DNA of 64,000 bases, taken from Peteryoungia rhizophila (lineage in GTDB: Bacteria; Pseudomonadota; Alphaproteobacteria; Rhizobiales; Rhizobiaceae). Below, one piece after another: positions 16,568 through 24,140 of the stretch. The stretch is from the NCBI RefSeq assembly GCF_004912145.1, contig NZ_STGT01000001.1, positions 124,001-188,000 of the forward strand, written 5' to 3'. Position 1 is the first letter of the stretch. The number at the start of each line of letters is the position of its first letter. The position numbers and the translations under genes were made by a program. The notes beneath the pieces were generated by a model. That model was given only the letters and a program-made list of their open reading frames with translations, ran no database searches and was not told the origin of the DNA.

Positions 16568-17338
16568 TCATGTCATTCTTTCTGTCATGATCGCATCCCC
16601 CTCCAGCCAAAGCTGGACGGGATGCCCCTTCAGTTCTGGATCCATGTCGTCGGTCATCGCGTAGACACCGTCGATTGCCACCAGCTCGGATTCGAACTTA
16701 CGACAGAAGATCCTTGCGTCGGCATTGCCAACGCATCCGGCGAGCGCCCTGCCGCGCAGCGCGCCGTAGATATGGACGGAGCCGCCGGCAATCACTTCGG
16801 CGCCCGACTGGACCGAACCGATGACGGTGACATCACCCTGTGTGTAGATGACCGACTGACCAGAGCGGATCGTTTCGCGCACGATCATGGACGGGGCCGA
16901 GACCGGGCTCTGCTGCACTGTTACCTGCGGCGCTGCCTGCTCGACGGGCTTCTTCTCCGTCTTGCCCTTGGCCTTCGCAGCCGTCGTATCCGGCAGCTCG
17001 TCGCGTGGCACCTCGTAGTCGGCCGCCGGTTTGCCGCCCTTGAGTTGCGGCGGCATGCCCGGCTCGACCAACGACGGGCGGCCGCCCTCGATGCCCATAA
17101 TCGAAACATTGCGCGCCGCGAGTTCGGCAATCAATGCCTTCAGCTGCGGACGGTCGATCTCGATGTCAGAGACGTCGAGGACCACGGGTCGACCGAGGAA
17201 GAAACCGGCAGACCGGGCCGCCAGATCGTCGAGCCGGAGAATCCAGTCGTCGAACGGCGGGTCCGGCGTCAGGACGACGGCCAGGAAGGATCTTCCCTTG
17301 ATGCGGATGGAGCGAGGTTCGGTTAGCACTTTGGTCAT
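16568..17338 (-). CDS. minC: Septum site-determining protein MinC
   Basis: This 256-residue FtsZ inhibitor has the N-terminal FtsZ-interacting domain (about residues 1-105; FLAVVLTPDPP, GRPVVLDVSDIE), a variable Lys/Pro/Ala-rich linker (about 120-155), and the C-terminal beta-helix that binds MinD. The latter shows the conserved GQSVIYTQGDVTVIGSVQSG and SVHIYGALRGRALAG (about 165-225). It is the first gene of minCDE and is preceded by a perfect CtrA box 44 bases upstream. CtrA control of min genes has been reported in Sinorhizobium, so the site is likely functional. Confidence 0.96.
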   Translation of the reverse strand: MTKVLTEPRSIRIKGRSFLAVVLTPDPPFDDWILRLDDLAARSAGFFLGRPVVLDVSDIEIDRPQLKALIAELAARNVSIMGIEGGRPSLVEPGMPPQLKGGKPAADYEVPRDELPDTTAAKAKGKTEKKPVEQAAPQVTVQQSPVSAPSMIVRETIRSGQSVIYTQGDVTVIGSVQSGAEVIAGGSVHIYGALRGRALAGCVGNADARIFCRKFESELVAIDGVYAMTDDMDPELKGHPVQLWLEGDAIMTERMT

Positions 17339-17381
17339 CTACGTAAACAAATCGTTGATGAAAGAAGTACGGCCGATTTGG

Positions 17382-17396
17382 TTAACAAATGGTTAA
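17382..17396. promoter_or_regulatory. CtrA box upstream of minCDE
   Basis: TTAACAAATGGTTAAC contains an exact TTAA-N7-TTAA at 17382-17396, 44 bases upstream of the minC ATG on the minus strand. The near-identical TTAACAAAAGGTTAA occurs upstream of another gene at 37320. Confidence 0.75.
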
Positions 17397-17442
17397 CGCG
17401 GCGAATTTGCCGTTAGGAAACAGGCGGATCGCGGACACAAAA

Positions 17443-17473
17443 AAGCCGCCCGCAGCAAAGGCCGGGGCGGCTT
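17443..17473 (-). terminator. Rho-independent terminator of the BA14K gene
   Basis: AAGCCGCC and GGCGGCTT form an 8-bp stem with a 15-base GC-rich loop. On the minus strand it is followed by a run of seven T (the A-run at 17438-17444). It is 52 bases past the stop of the minus-strand BA14K gene. Confidence 0.75.
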
Positions 17474-17524
17474 GATGTTAACCCTTTCCAGTTCCCCAAG
17501 GGAAGCCGGGCCGGCTAAAACCGA

Positions 17525-18013
17525 TCAATAGTAAGGTGACAGGCACTGCTGGCGAGGGCCGTTATACGGCTGGAAGGTGTTCGAACGGCCGTCATAGGAC
17601 CGATAACGGGCCTGGCACCAGTCGTAGTGGCGCGGGTTCAAGCCGGCTGCGCGCGGCGCTACCGGACGCGGCTGGGCAATCGCACCGCCGATGATAGCGC
17701 CGGCTGCAAAGGCTGCGAGCGGATACCAATAGCCATTGTGGTAGCGGTGGCCCGCGCGACGATCACGATAGCCGCGATGGCCGTTCCAGTAGCGGGCGCG
17801 CTCGTAACGATCGATCCGGCGATCGATACGGCGTTCGACGCGACGGTCGAATCGACGCTCGTAGCGGTCTCGATACTGCACGGTGGTGGCATCTGTCGTG
17901 GCCGCGATCGGCGCGACCGGGCGGATGACCTGAGCCTGGGCCGGGATCGTACCGGTAATGGCCATGATCGACGCGAGTGCGGCGACGGCGGTCGTCTTCA
18001 ATGCAGTCATCAT
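17525..18013 (-). CDS. BA14K family secreted protein
   Basis: This 162-residue protein has a signal peptide (about residues 1-28, ending IPAQAQ), an Arg/Tyr-rich middle with repeated DRR/ERR units ([20 protein letters not shown], about 47-75), a short hydrophobic glycine-rich segment ([12 protein letters not shown]), and the C-terminal BA14K signature [22 protein letters not shown]14K proteins of Brucella and rhizobia are immunoreactive envelope proteins with reported lectin-like activity; the role here is unknown. GGGAG lies upstream of a double ATG; the second (18010) is equally possible. It is monocistronic, with its own terminator. Confidence 0.85.
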   Translation of the reverse strand: MMTALKTTAVAALASIMAITGTIPAQAQVIRPVAPIAATTDATTVQYRDRYERRFDRRVERRIDRRIDRYERARYWNGHRGYRDRRAGHRYHNGYWYPLAAFAAGAIIGGAIAQPRPVAPRAAGLNPRHYDWCQARYRSYDGRSNTFQPYNGPRQQCLSPYY

Positions 18014-18228
18014 GATGTTTCTCCCTGCATGTTTCTTCGGGTCGACAGAAGCGGGCGAAACCCGGTCCTTGACCTTGGAGCTTAAGTTAGTGAAACCAGC
18101 CTGAACTCAAAATTAACATGCCGTTCATGCCCGGACTCTGCACGTAACGGTTTCGTGACCACTCCCGTGCGCAAGTGCCCGTCAACGACGAAAGCCGGGA
18201 ATTGTTCCCAGGGATGTCAAAACGCAGA

Positions 18229-18256
18229 AAGGGCGACGCCGGTGGCGACCGCCCTT
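18229..18256 (-). terminator. Hairpin terminator after the Rieske/reductase operon
   Basis: AAGGGCG and CGCCCTT pair on the minus strand around an inner GC stem, 31 bases beyond the reductase stop. TTTCTGCGTTTT follows on the minus strand. Confidence 0.65.
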
Positions 18257-18286
18257 CCTTAATGGCTACAAGGCAATGCCTTTGGC

Positions 18287-19372
18287 TCAGGCCTCGATCT
18301 CGATGTCGGTCTTCGGACGCGAACAGCAGGCGAGGATGTAGCCCTCGTCGATCTCGTCGTCGAGGATGCCACCATTGTGGTCCATCTCGACCTCACCGGA
18401 CAGCTTCATGACCTTGCAGGTGCCACACAGGCCGGATTCGCAGGCAGCCCCGATGCGAACGCCGGATGCGCGTGCCGCCTGCAGAACGGTGTGGCCGGGA
18501 GCGCAGGGGCCATCCTTGCCCGACATGGCGAAGGTGACCTTGGTCGCCTGTTCACCATCGGCATGATCGGCGACCACCACCATCGGCTCGGCCTTGACCG
18601 GCTGGAAGGCCTCCTCGTGATACTGCGCCATGTCGAACCCGGCGCCTTCGAGCGCCTCGCGGACCGTGGCCATGAACGGCGCCGGCCCGCAGCAGAAGAC
18701 CGTGCGGTCGAGGAAATCAGGCGCCAGAAGCGCGATCTTCGCCTTGTCGATGCGGCCTTTCAGGCCGGACCAGAGCTGGCCGCGGCCGAGCTGCTCGATG
18801 ATGAAGCCGAGCTGGAAGTTCGGCATGTCGCGCGCCTTGGCCTCCAGCTCCCAGCGGAAGATGATGTCATCGGGCGAGCGGGCACAGTTCAGGAAGGTGA
18901 TGTCGCTGTCGGGCGCGCGGTCGCTCAGGTCGCGGGTCATCGACATCATGGGGGTGACGCCGGAGCCGGCTGAGACGAAGAGATATTTCTTGCCGGGATG
19001 CTTGGCATAGGAGAAGTCGCCGAGCGGGCCGAAGGCCTTCAGCGTGATGCCGGGCTTCATGTTGTCGAACATCCAGCGCGTGCCGATGCTCTCTTTCTGC
19101 GCTTTCACCGTCACGGCAACCGTATAGGGGCGCGAGGGGCTGGAAGAGAGCGTGTAGGTGCGCATGACCGGCTCGGGGCCGACGGGGATCTCGAGCGTGA
19201 CGAACTGGCCGGGCAAGTAGCGGAACCACAGGCCCGGTTTGTTCGGCTTGAAGGTGAAGGTCATCACGTCGGCGGCTTCCGGCGTGACAGCGACGCATTC
19301 GAGCAGATGCTCCCGGTCGGACCAAGGGCGCATTTCGTCGACGTGGCGGTACTGGGTGACAGCGATGTTCAT
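18287..19372 (-). CDS. gbcB: Rieske-oxygenase electron-transfer reductase (FAD, NAD(P)H, 2Fe-2S), GbcB-like
   Basis: This 361-residue protein has three parts: an FAD-binding barrel (RTYTLSSSPSR, about residues 90-100), an NAD(P)H-binding domain (FVSAGSGVTPMMSMTRDL, and VFCCGPAPFMATVREAL), and a C-terminal plant-type ferredoxin domain with CESGLCGTCKVM and a final cysteine in ILACCSRP. It takes electrons from NAD(P)H and passes them to the adjacent Rieske oxygenase. The best-known match for this pair is glycine-betaine monooxygenase GbcAB, but other quaternary amines (stachydrine, carnitine) cannot be excluded. Its ATG follows the oxygenase stop by one base, so the two are translationally coupled and share the cobalamin riboswitch. 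Confidence 0.85.
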   Translation of the reverse strand: MNIAVTQYRHVDEMRPWSDREHLLECVAVTPEAADVMTFTFKPNKPGLWFRYLPGQFVTLEIPVGPEPVMRTYTLSSSPSRPYTVAVTVKAQKESIGTRWMFDNMKPGITLKAFGPLGDFSYAKHPGKKYLFVSAGSGVTPMMSMTRDLSDRAPDSDITFLNCARSPDDIIFRWELEAKARDMPNFQLGFIIEQLGRGQLWSGLKGRIDKAKIALLAPDFLDRTVFCCGPAPFMATVREALEGAGFDMAQYHEEAFQPVKAEPMVVVADHADGEQATKVTFAMSGKDGPCAPGHTVLQAARASGVRIGAACESGLCGTCKVMKLSGEVEMDHNGGILDDEIDEGYILACCSRPKTDIEIEA

Positions 19373-19373
19373 C

Positions 19374-20618
19374 TCACGCCACCGCAGACAGGCGAGCCTT
19401 GTCGCCCTGCAACCGGTTGATCATGAAGGTGGTGTACCAATCGACGAATTGCATGACTCCACCCTCGTGCTCGACGGAATAGGGACCCGGCTCATAGGCG
19501 GGCGAGCGAATGCCAAAGGCATTCTCCTCGACGATCGACCGGTCCTGATCGTTCGTCATTTCCCAGACATGCGTGAGTTCCTTGAGGTCGTAGTCGACAC
19601 CTTCCACGGCATCCTTGTGCACCAGCCAGGTGGTGGTGACGGCAGTTTCCTCGGCCGATAGGGGCGTAACCCGGAAGGAGATCGCGTGGTCGACGAGGAT
19701 GTGGTTCCAGGTCGAGGGATAGTGGAACAGCAACATGGTGCCGATATGCGAGGTGGAGACGTCATCGGACAGCGGACAACGGACAGCGCGCTTGCCTGAC
19801 AGGGTGTAGCTCTCGGCGTCCTGGATCAGAGGCATGCGGGCCGTGCGGAACTGACCCGACGGATCGATCTTGAAGGTGCTAGGGAGCCCGGCTGCTTCAC
19901 AGCGGGCCCAGTGCTCGGCGATAACAGGATCGTCACCTGCCCCCTGCACGCCGGTCGCCGTCGGGGCTTCCGGATAGGTGCGGCAGAGCTCCGGATGGTT
20001 TCCGGCGCAGTGGTAGCACTCGCGGTTGTTTTCCCAGACGAGCTTCCAGTTGCCCTTCTCGATGATCGTACTGCGATGGGCAACCTTGGCCTCGGAAAGC
20101 CGGTGCGGCTTCATGTAGGGTTCGATCGAGGCCCGGACCGGTGCGAAATCGGCCGGCTCGTTGGCAAGGCAGATGAAGATGTAGCCGGCGACGCTCTCGC
20201 AATGCACCGGCTTCAGGCCGAATTCGTTCTTGTCGAAGGTTTCGCCCATCTGACGGGCAAAGACGAGCGAGCCGTCGAGATCGTAGGTCCAGTTGTGATA
20301 GGGACAGACAAGCTTGGCAGAGGCGCCGCGATCCGAGGTGCAGACGCGGTGGCCGCGGTGGCGGCAGGTGTTGTGGAATGCGCGGATCACCTGATCCTTG
20401 CCGCGGACCATGACGATGGGATAGTCACCGACCTGTGCGGTGAAATAGTTGCCGGCGCGCGGGATCTCGCAGTCGTGGCCGATAAACAGCCAGTCGCGAT
20501 ACCAGATCTGTTCCATGTCGAGCTTGAAGTAGTCCTGATCGATGTAGAAAGGCTGCTCGAGCGAGAAGCCCTCGCGCCGGCTCTTCAGCTGGCGCAGTAC
20601 GTTGGCCTGCAGGTCCAT
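19374..20618 (-). CDS. gbcA: Rieske 2Fe-2S oxygenase alpha subunit, glycine-betaine-demethylase (GbcA) type
   Basis: This 414-residue terminal oxygenase has the Rieske cluster ligands Cys85, His87, Cys105 and His108 (CRHRGHRVC and LVCPYHNWTYD) and the mononuclear iron site in ENNRECYHCAGNHPELC (His203, His208). Length and the opening SLEQPFYIDQDYFKLDMEQI fit GbcA, which removes one methyl from glycine betaine to give dimethylglycine and formaldehyde; substrate identity is inference. I chose the ATG at 20618 (CGAGG upstream) from family alignment by memory. An in-frame ATG at 20690 has a better ribosome site (GGAG, seven bases) and would add 24 residues. A cobalamin riboswitch occupies the leader, implying repression by vitamin B12. 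Confidence 0.85.
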   Translation of the reverse strand: MDLQANVLRQLKSRREGFSLEQPFYIDQDYFKLDMEQIWYRDWLFIGHDCEIPRAGNYFTAQVGDYPIVMVRGKDQVIRAFHNTCRHRGHRVCTSDRGASAKLVCPYHNWTYDLDGSLVFARQMGETFDKNEFGLKPVHCESVAGYIFICLANEPADFAPVRASIEPYMKPHRLSEAKVAHRSTIIEKGNWKLVWENNRECYHCAGNHPELCRTYPEAPTATGVQGAGDDPVIAEHWARCEAAGLPSTFKIDPSGQFRTARMPLIQDAESYTLSGKRAVRCPLSDDVSTSHIGTMLLFHYPSTWNHILVDHAISFRVTPLSAEETAVTTTWLVHKDAVEGVDYDLKELTHVWEMTNDQDRSIVEENAFGIRSPAYEPGPYSVEHEGGVMQFVDWYTTFMINRLQGDKARLSAVA

Positions 20619-20669
20619 GTCGTCCTCGTTTGCAAAACCCGGGGGAGAAGAGAGCACAGCCTGCCATCG

Positions 20670-20682
20670 CCCTGGGAAGGCG
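20670..20682 (-). promoter_or_regulatory. Anti-aptamer segment (expression platform of the cobalamin riboswitch)
   Basis: On the minus strand CGCCTTCCCAGGG is the exact reverse complement of CCCTGGGAAGGCG inside the aptamer (20783-20795). It begins about six bases past the upstream ATG (20690). Pairing the two would destroy the aptamer fold, giving two exclusive structures, as expected for a translational or terminator-type switch. Confidence 0.6.
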
Positions 20683-20730
20683 GCGTGCATGGCTATCTCC
20701 GGTCGCCCTCCGCAACCTCAAATGTCCATC

Positions 20731-20910
20731 CGCCGAGGCTGGTTTCCGGGCTCAGGAGTGGTCCATTTGCGGACCGCGTCGGCGCCTTCCCAGGGTTGCC
20801 CCCAGTGGCCTTTTGCCAAAACGCATTCTCCACCACCGTTGCGGGGGCAGCGCCGGATTTCGACCGGCTTCCCGATTTCCCACCCTCCCTAGCAGGGTGG
20901 CACCTCGAGC
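20731..20910 (-). ncRNA. Cobalamin (vitamin B12) riboswitch
   Basis: Read on the minus strand, the leader shows the ordered cobalamin-riboswitch blocks: GAGGTGCC at the start, AATCGGGAAGCCGGT, CCGGCGCTGCCCCCGCAAC (the hallmark B12 box), GGCCACTGG, CTGGGAAGGCG, and the closing GAGCCCGGAAACCAGCC followed by CTC that pairs with the opening GAG of P1. Length is about 180 nt. The class binds adenosyl- or methylcobalamin and usually turns the downstream gene off. The next gene is the Rieske oxygenase, not a cobalamin synthesis or transport gene. I am sure of the class; the ligand form is not known. Confidence 0.93.
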
Positions 20911-21226
20911 TTCATCTGCATCTAACCACACGGCGCAGACGGGCGCTGCACTGCGGAACGACACGGCCGAAATCGTTTGCGACATCGGATGAAGTCGTCT
21001 CTGCTACCAACATCTTGGGAATTCTTCATTGTTTTCCGATGTCTGCAGTAACGGACAAGATTTCGCGCCTGAAAACATGGCGCAAATGAGCGACTGAAAT
21101 GAATTCTGGAGATTTGCGCCGGGGCAAGCCTCGCGAAACCTCGATCACGCAGAATACCATCAAATCATGATTAACCATGCTGCGTTAAGCTCAAGCAATC
21201 AGTCCGGGTACAGTCAGAGCGTCAAG
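20911..21226. other. Intergenic region between the riboswitch and the DUF6656-like gene
   Basis: It must hold the promoter of the riboswitch operon (minus strand) and that of the plus-strand gene at 21227. A CtrA half-site (TTAACCAT, 21171-21178) lies 49 bases before the chosen plus-strand start. No other gene is seen. Confidence 0.4.
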
Positions 21227-21832
21227 ATGCAGAAACTGAGATACTACGCGGCTCCGAAAGCGGAAACGAAACCGCCGCCATCCTCAAAGGCAGTCCATAC
21301 CGAGTTCCTGAGAACCGGCCGGATCTCGCGCAACCGCGAGGATTGGCTGCCGGACGAGCGGCGTTATCTTTCCTATGAGGAAGTCGCAGCCCGCACCGGA
21401 CGCCGGCTGGAACGGGCCGCCGAGACGACCCATGAGCGGATCAACGCCTTTCACCACTCGGTCCGTTTCCCGAAGATCATCTTTCATCGCACGCTGAACG
21501 ACAGTCCGCATCTGGGCTACTGTCACGTGACGGCGGCGCGCACGAACTTTGCGCACTATGCCGATGTCAAATGGGCCTTCTACATCGCCAATTTCTTTGC
21601 AGAACTCGGCGGCGACGAAGTCTTCTTCGAGCATATCAAACAGAACTACGGACGGATGTATTTTGCCGTGGCGATCAAGCCGGAGGCGGAGAACAAGTCG
21701 ATGACCATCGACCGGTCGATCCGCGACAATGGCCTGCTATTCCAGACCGTGGATCCGAAAGAGGCGCTGCGCAACGTGCTGATGCTCGGCGCGCGCAATA
21801 CCGAACTCCGGAAGATCATCACCAAGCTCTGA
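21227..21832 (+). CDS. Conserved rhizobial protein, resembling DUF6656
   Basis: This 201-residue soluble protein has no signal peptide or membrane helix. It resembles, from memory, the DUF6656 proteins of Rhizobiaceae: a basic N-terminus (MQKLRYYAAPKAETKPPPS), then ERRYLSYEEVAARTGRRLERA (helix-rich), and a C-terminal SIRDNGLLFQTVDPKEALRN. Function is unknown. An in-frame ATG at 21167 is possible, but it would place the CtrA-type half-site TTAACCAT inside the coding region and lacks a ribosome site, so I prefer 21227. It converges on the GGDEF-like gene. Confidence 0.65.
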   Translation: MQKLRYYAAPKAETKPPPSSKAVHTEFLRTGRISRNREDWLPDERRYLSYEEVAARTGRRLERAAETTHERINAFHHSVRFPKIIFHRTLNDSPHLGYCHVTAARTNFAHYADVKWAFYIANFFAELGGDEVFFEHIKQNYGRMYFAVAIKPEAENKSMTIDRSIRDNGLLFQTVDPKEALRNVLMLGARNTELRKIITKL

Positions 21833-21850
21833 GAGACGAGGCGTCGATCC

Positions 21851-22930
21851 TTAAGCGCCGAAGCCGCCGACCGGCTTCTTCTTGTAGATCAGCCAATCCT
21901 TCGAGACATAATCGCTCGCACCATAGATCGTCACCGTGTCGCCGCCGGCCGTCTTGGAGGTGGCGAGCGCCTTTTCGGCAAAATTGGTAAAGTCGAAGGC
22001 ATTCGGGGCCTGCTCGGAATAGCAGATGCCGAACGACATGCTGAGCTGGCCGACGCGGGCGCCGCTCGACGATCCGACGAAATTGGTGGCCTTCAGCTTG
22101 GCACGGACGAGATCGACCACGCGGCTGATCTCTTCCTGATCAGAGGTGTAGAGCAAAAGGCCGAAGCGGCCGGCATCGAAGCGGCAGGCGAGATCGCCGC
22201 CACCGGACACGGCTTCGAGCACCTTGGCGACCTGCATCAGGAAACGTTCGGCAACGGCCGGCCCCATCTGTTCCTGGATGCGGACGTAGTCGTCGATCTC
22301 GCCGATGGCGACACCGCACAGGACAGGCATTTCCGGGTTCGCATAAATCTTGGCGACAGCCTTGTTGAAGGCACGGCGGCTTGCAAGGCGGGTGACCGAA
22401 TCGACGAATTTCGCAGCTTCGGCTTCCTCCGCCTCGCGCTGAAGGTCGGCCAGGGCTGCGGTCTTGTCGACCACGGCGCGCACGACATTGCTGTTCTGGT
22501 GGGCGCGCTTTTCGGTCGCCGCCTTCAGCATCTTGATCGACTGGCCAAGCGGTGTGCCTTCGAGATCGGCTTCCGTGAGAATGGTCTTGGAGGCATTGCC
22601 GATGACACGGCCGTAATCTGAGAGCGAGATCTTTTCTTCGTTGAGCAGGCTGATGAAGTTGCTCATCTCGGCACGAACTTGGCCGTTCTGGCGGCTCAGC
22701 AGTCCATCCTCGTGGTGGTGCGGCAGATATTTGCGACCGAGTTCATCAAGGGCTTCCTGGGTCTTCACCTTGCCGAGCGCGATGAACTCACGGACCAGCT
22801 CCGGATTGCTGCCCGAATAGGCCTCGTAAACCAGCTCGTAATTGCGCGGCAGACCGTCGATGCCCATCTGGTGCATGGCGGTCGCAACGCGAAGCGCAAT
22901 GCTGGCGGCAGGATTCTTGACTTGCTGCAT
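21851..22930 (-). CDS. GGDEF-fold protein with degenerate active site
   Basis: This 359-residue protein has an N-terminal alpha-helical domain (about residues 1-165; GIDGLPRNYELVYEAYSG is typical of rhizobial diguanylate cyclases) and a C-terminal GGDEF domain opening DSVTRLASRRAFNKAV (normally DxLTGLxNRRAF). The catalytic hairpin reads CRFDAGRFGLLL, so the GGDEF motif is replaced by DAGRF. The aspartate and glutamate needed for metal and catalysis are missing, so it is probably not a cyclase and may bind c-di-GMP or GTP, or act as a partner protein. AGGGGAA lies nine bases upstream of the ATG at 22930. Confidence 0.85.
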   Translation of the reverse strand: MQQVKNPAASIALRVATAMHQMGIDGLPRNYELVYEAYSGSNPELVREFIALGKVKTQEALDELGRKYLPHHHEDGLLSRQNGQVRAEMSNFISLLNEEKISLSDYGRVIGNASKTILTEADLEGTPLGQSIKMLKAATEKRAHQNSNVVRAVVDKTAALADLQREAEEAEAAKFVDSVTRLASRRAFNKAVAKIYANPEMPVLCGVAIGEIDDYVRIQEQMGPAVAERFLMQVAKVLEAVSGGGDLACRFDAGRFGLLLYTSDQEEISRVVDLVRAKLKATNFVGSSSGARVGQLSMSFGICYSEQAPNAFDFTNFAEKALATSKTAGGDTVTIYGASDYVSKDWLIYKKKPVGGFGA

Positions 22931-23147
22931 CTGTCCAATTCCCCTGATGAGGCATTCCCGTCTCTTATCCGAACCATAGGAGAACAATTCTTTCTTTCGG
23001 TTACGTCGGTAGTTAAAAATTGAACGGATTGCCCACCCCATTAAAAAATAGGGTGGAATCGGGTGCAGGCGGTGTGGAAAAAGAGGTTTGCCGCTCCGGC
23101 CCGCTCGGGATATGCACGGGCAAAGGCAGACTGGAAGGCTCGGATAC

Positions 23148-24140
23148 ATGGCGCGGATCATCCCGATCGCAACGGACACGGACAAGGCGGAAGCCATTAC
23201 GGCGGCCACCGAGACGCTTCTGCGCCACCGGCCCGTCGCGATCCCGACGGAGACCGTCTATGGGCTGGCCGCCGACGCGACGCATCCCGCCGCGATCACC
23301 TCGATCTACGAGACCAAGGGACGCCCGCGCTTCAACCCGCTGATCTGCCACATGGCGGATCTTGATATGGCGGAGCGCTATGCCTTGTTCGACCCGGTCT
23401 CGCGGCGACTGGCTGAGGCCTTCTGGCCGGGTCCGCTGACGTTGGTCCTTCCGCTGAAAGAGAACTCCGGCATCCACCCACTGGCAACGGCGGGGCTCGA
23501 CACGGTTGGCATTCGCGTGCCCGTCGGGTTTACGGCCGAACTGATCCGCAGCCTCGGTCATCCGCTCGCGGCCCCGAGCGCCAATTCCTCCGGGCGGATC
23601 AGCCCGACGACGGCTCAACATGTCGAAGCCGATCTCGGCGGGAAGATCGAGGTCATCGTCGACGGCGGCCCCTGCCCCGTGGGCGTGGAATCGACCATCG
23701 TGAAGGTTGAGAATGGCGAAATCCGCTTACTGCGTCCCGGCGGGATCGAAGCCGAGGCGATCGAGGCCGTCACCGGCAAGACCGTCATCCGGCCAAAAGC
23801 ATCCGGTACGGCGGCGATCGAGGCGCCGGGCATGCTCGCCTCGCATTATGCGCCAAATGCTTCCGTGCGGCTGAATGCGACCAGTGTCTCGAGCGGAGAA
23901 GCCTTGATCGCCTTCGGACCGCGCGACATATCCGGGTCGTCCGCTGCGATGGCCGTGTTCAACCTCAGCCCAGACGGGGACCTGGCTGAGGCCGCCAGCA
24001 ATCTCTTCGATTATCTAAAGCGCGCGGATGCGAGCGGGGCGACGGGCATTGCCGTGGCCCCCATGCCGGACGAGGGGCTGGGCGAAGCGATCAACGACCG
24101 GCTGATGCGGGCGGCTGCACCCCGCGGGACCGAGGGATGA
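23148..24140 (+). CDS. L-threonylcarbamoyladenylate synthase, Sua5/YwlC type
   Basis: This 330-residue enzyme makes threonylcarbamoyl-AMP from threonine, bicarbonate and ATP for the t6A37 modification of ANN-decoding tRNAs. The YrdC domain (about 1-200) shows RPVAIPTETVYGLAADA, IYETKGRPRFNPL, WPGPLTLVLP and APSANSSGRISPTTAQHV. The region after about residue 230 (GMLASHYAPNASVRL) is the Sua5 C-terminal domain, so this is Sua5 rather than the short TsaC form. GGAAGG lies upstream of the ATG. Its stop overlaps the next ATG by four bases (ATGA). Confidence 0.93.
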   Translation: MARIIPIATDTDKAEAITAATETLLRHRPVAIPTETVYGLAADATHPAAITSIYETKGRPRFNPLICHMADLDMAERYALFDPVSRRLAEAFWPGPLTLVLPLKENSGIHPLATAGLDTVGIRVPVGFTAELIRSLGHPLAAPSANSSGRISPTTAQHVEADLGGKIEVIVDGGPCPVGVESTIVKVENGEIRLLRPGGIEAEAIEAVTGKTVIRPKASGTAAIEAPGMLASHYAPNASVRLNATSVSSGEALIAFGPRDISGSSAAMAVFNLSPDGDLAEAASNLFDYLKRADASGATGIAVAPMPDEGLGEAINDRLMRAAAPRGTEG

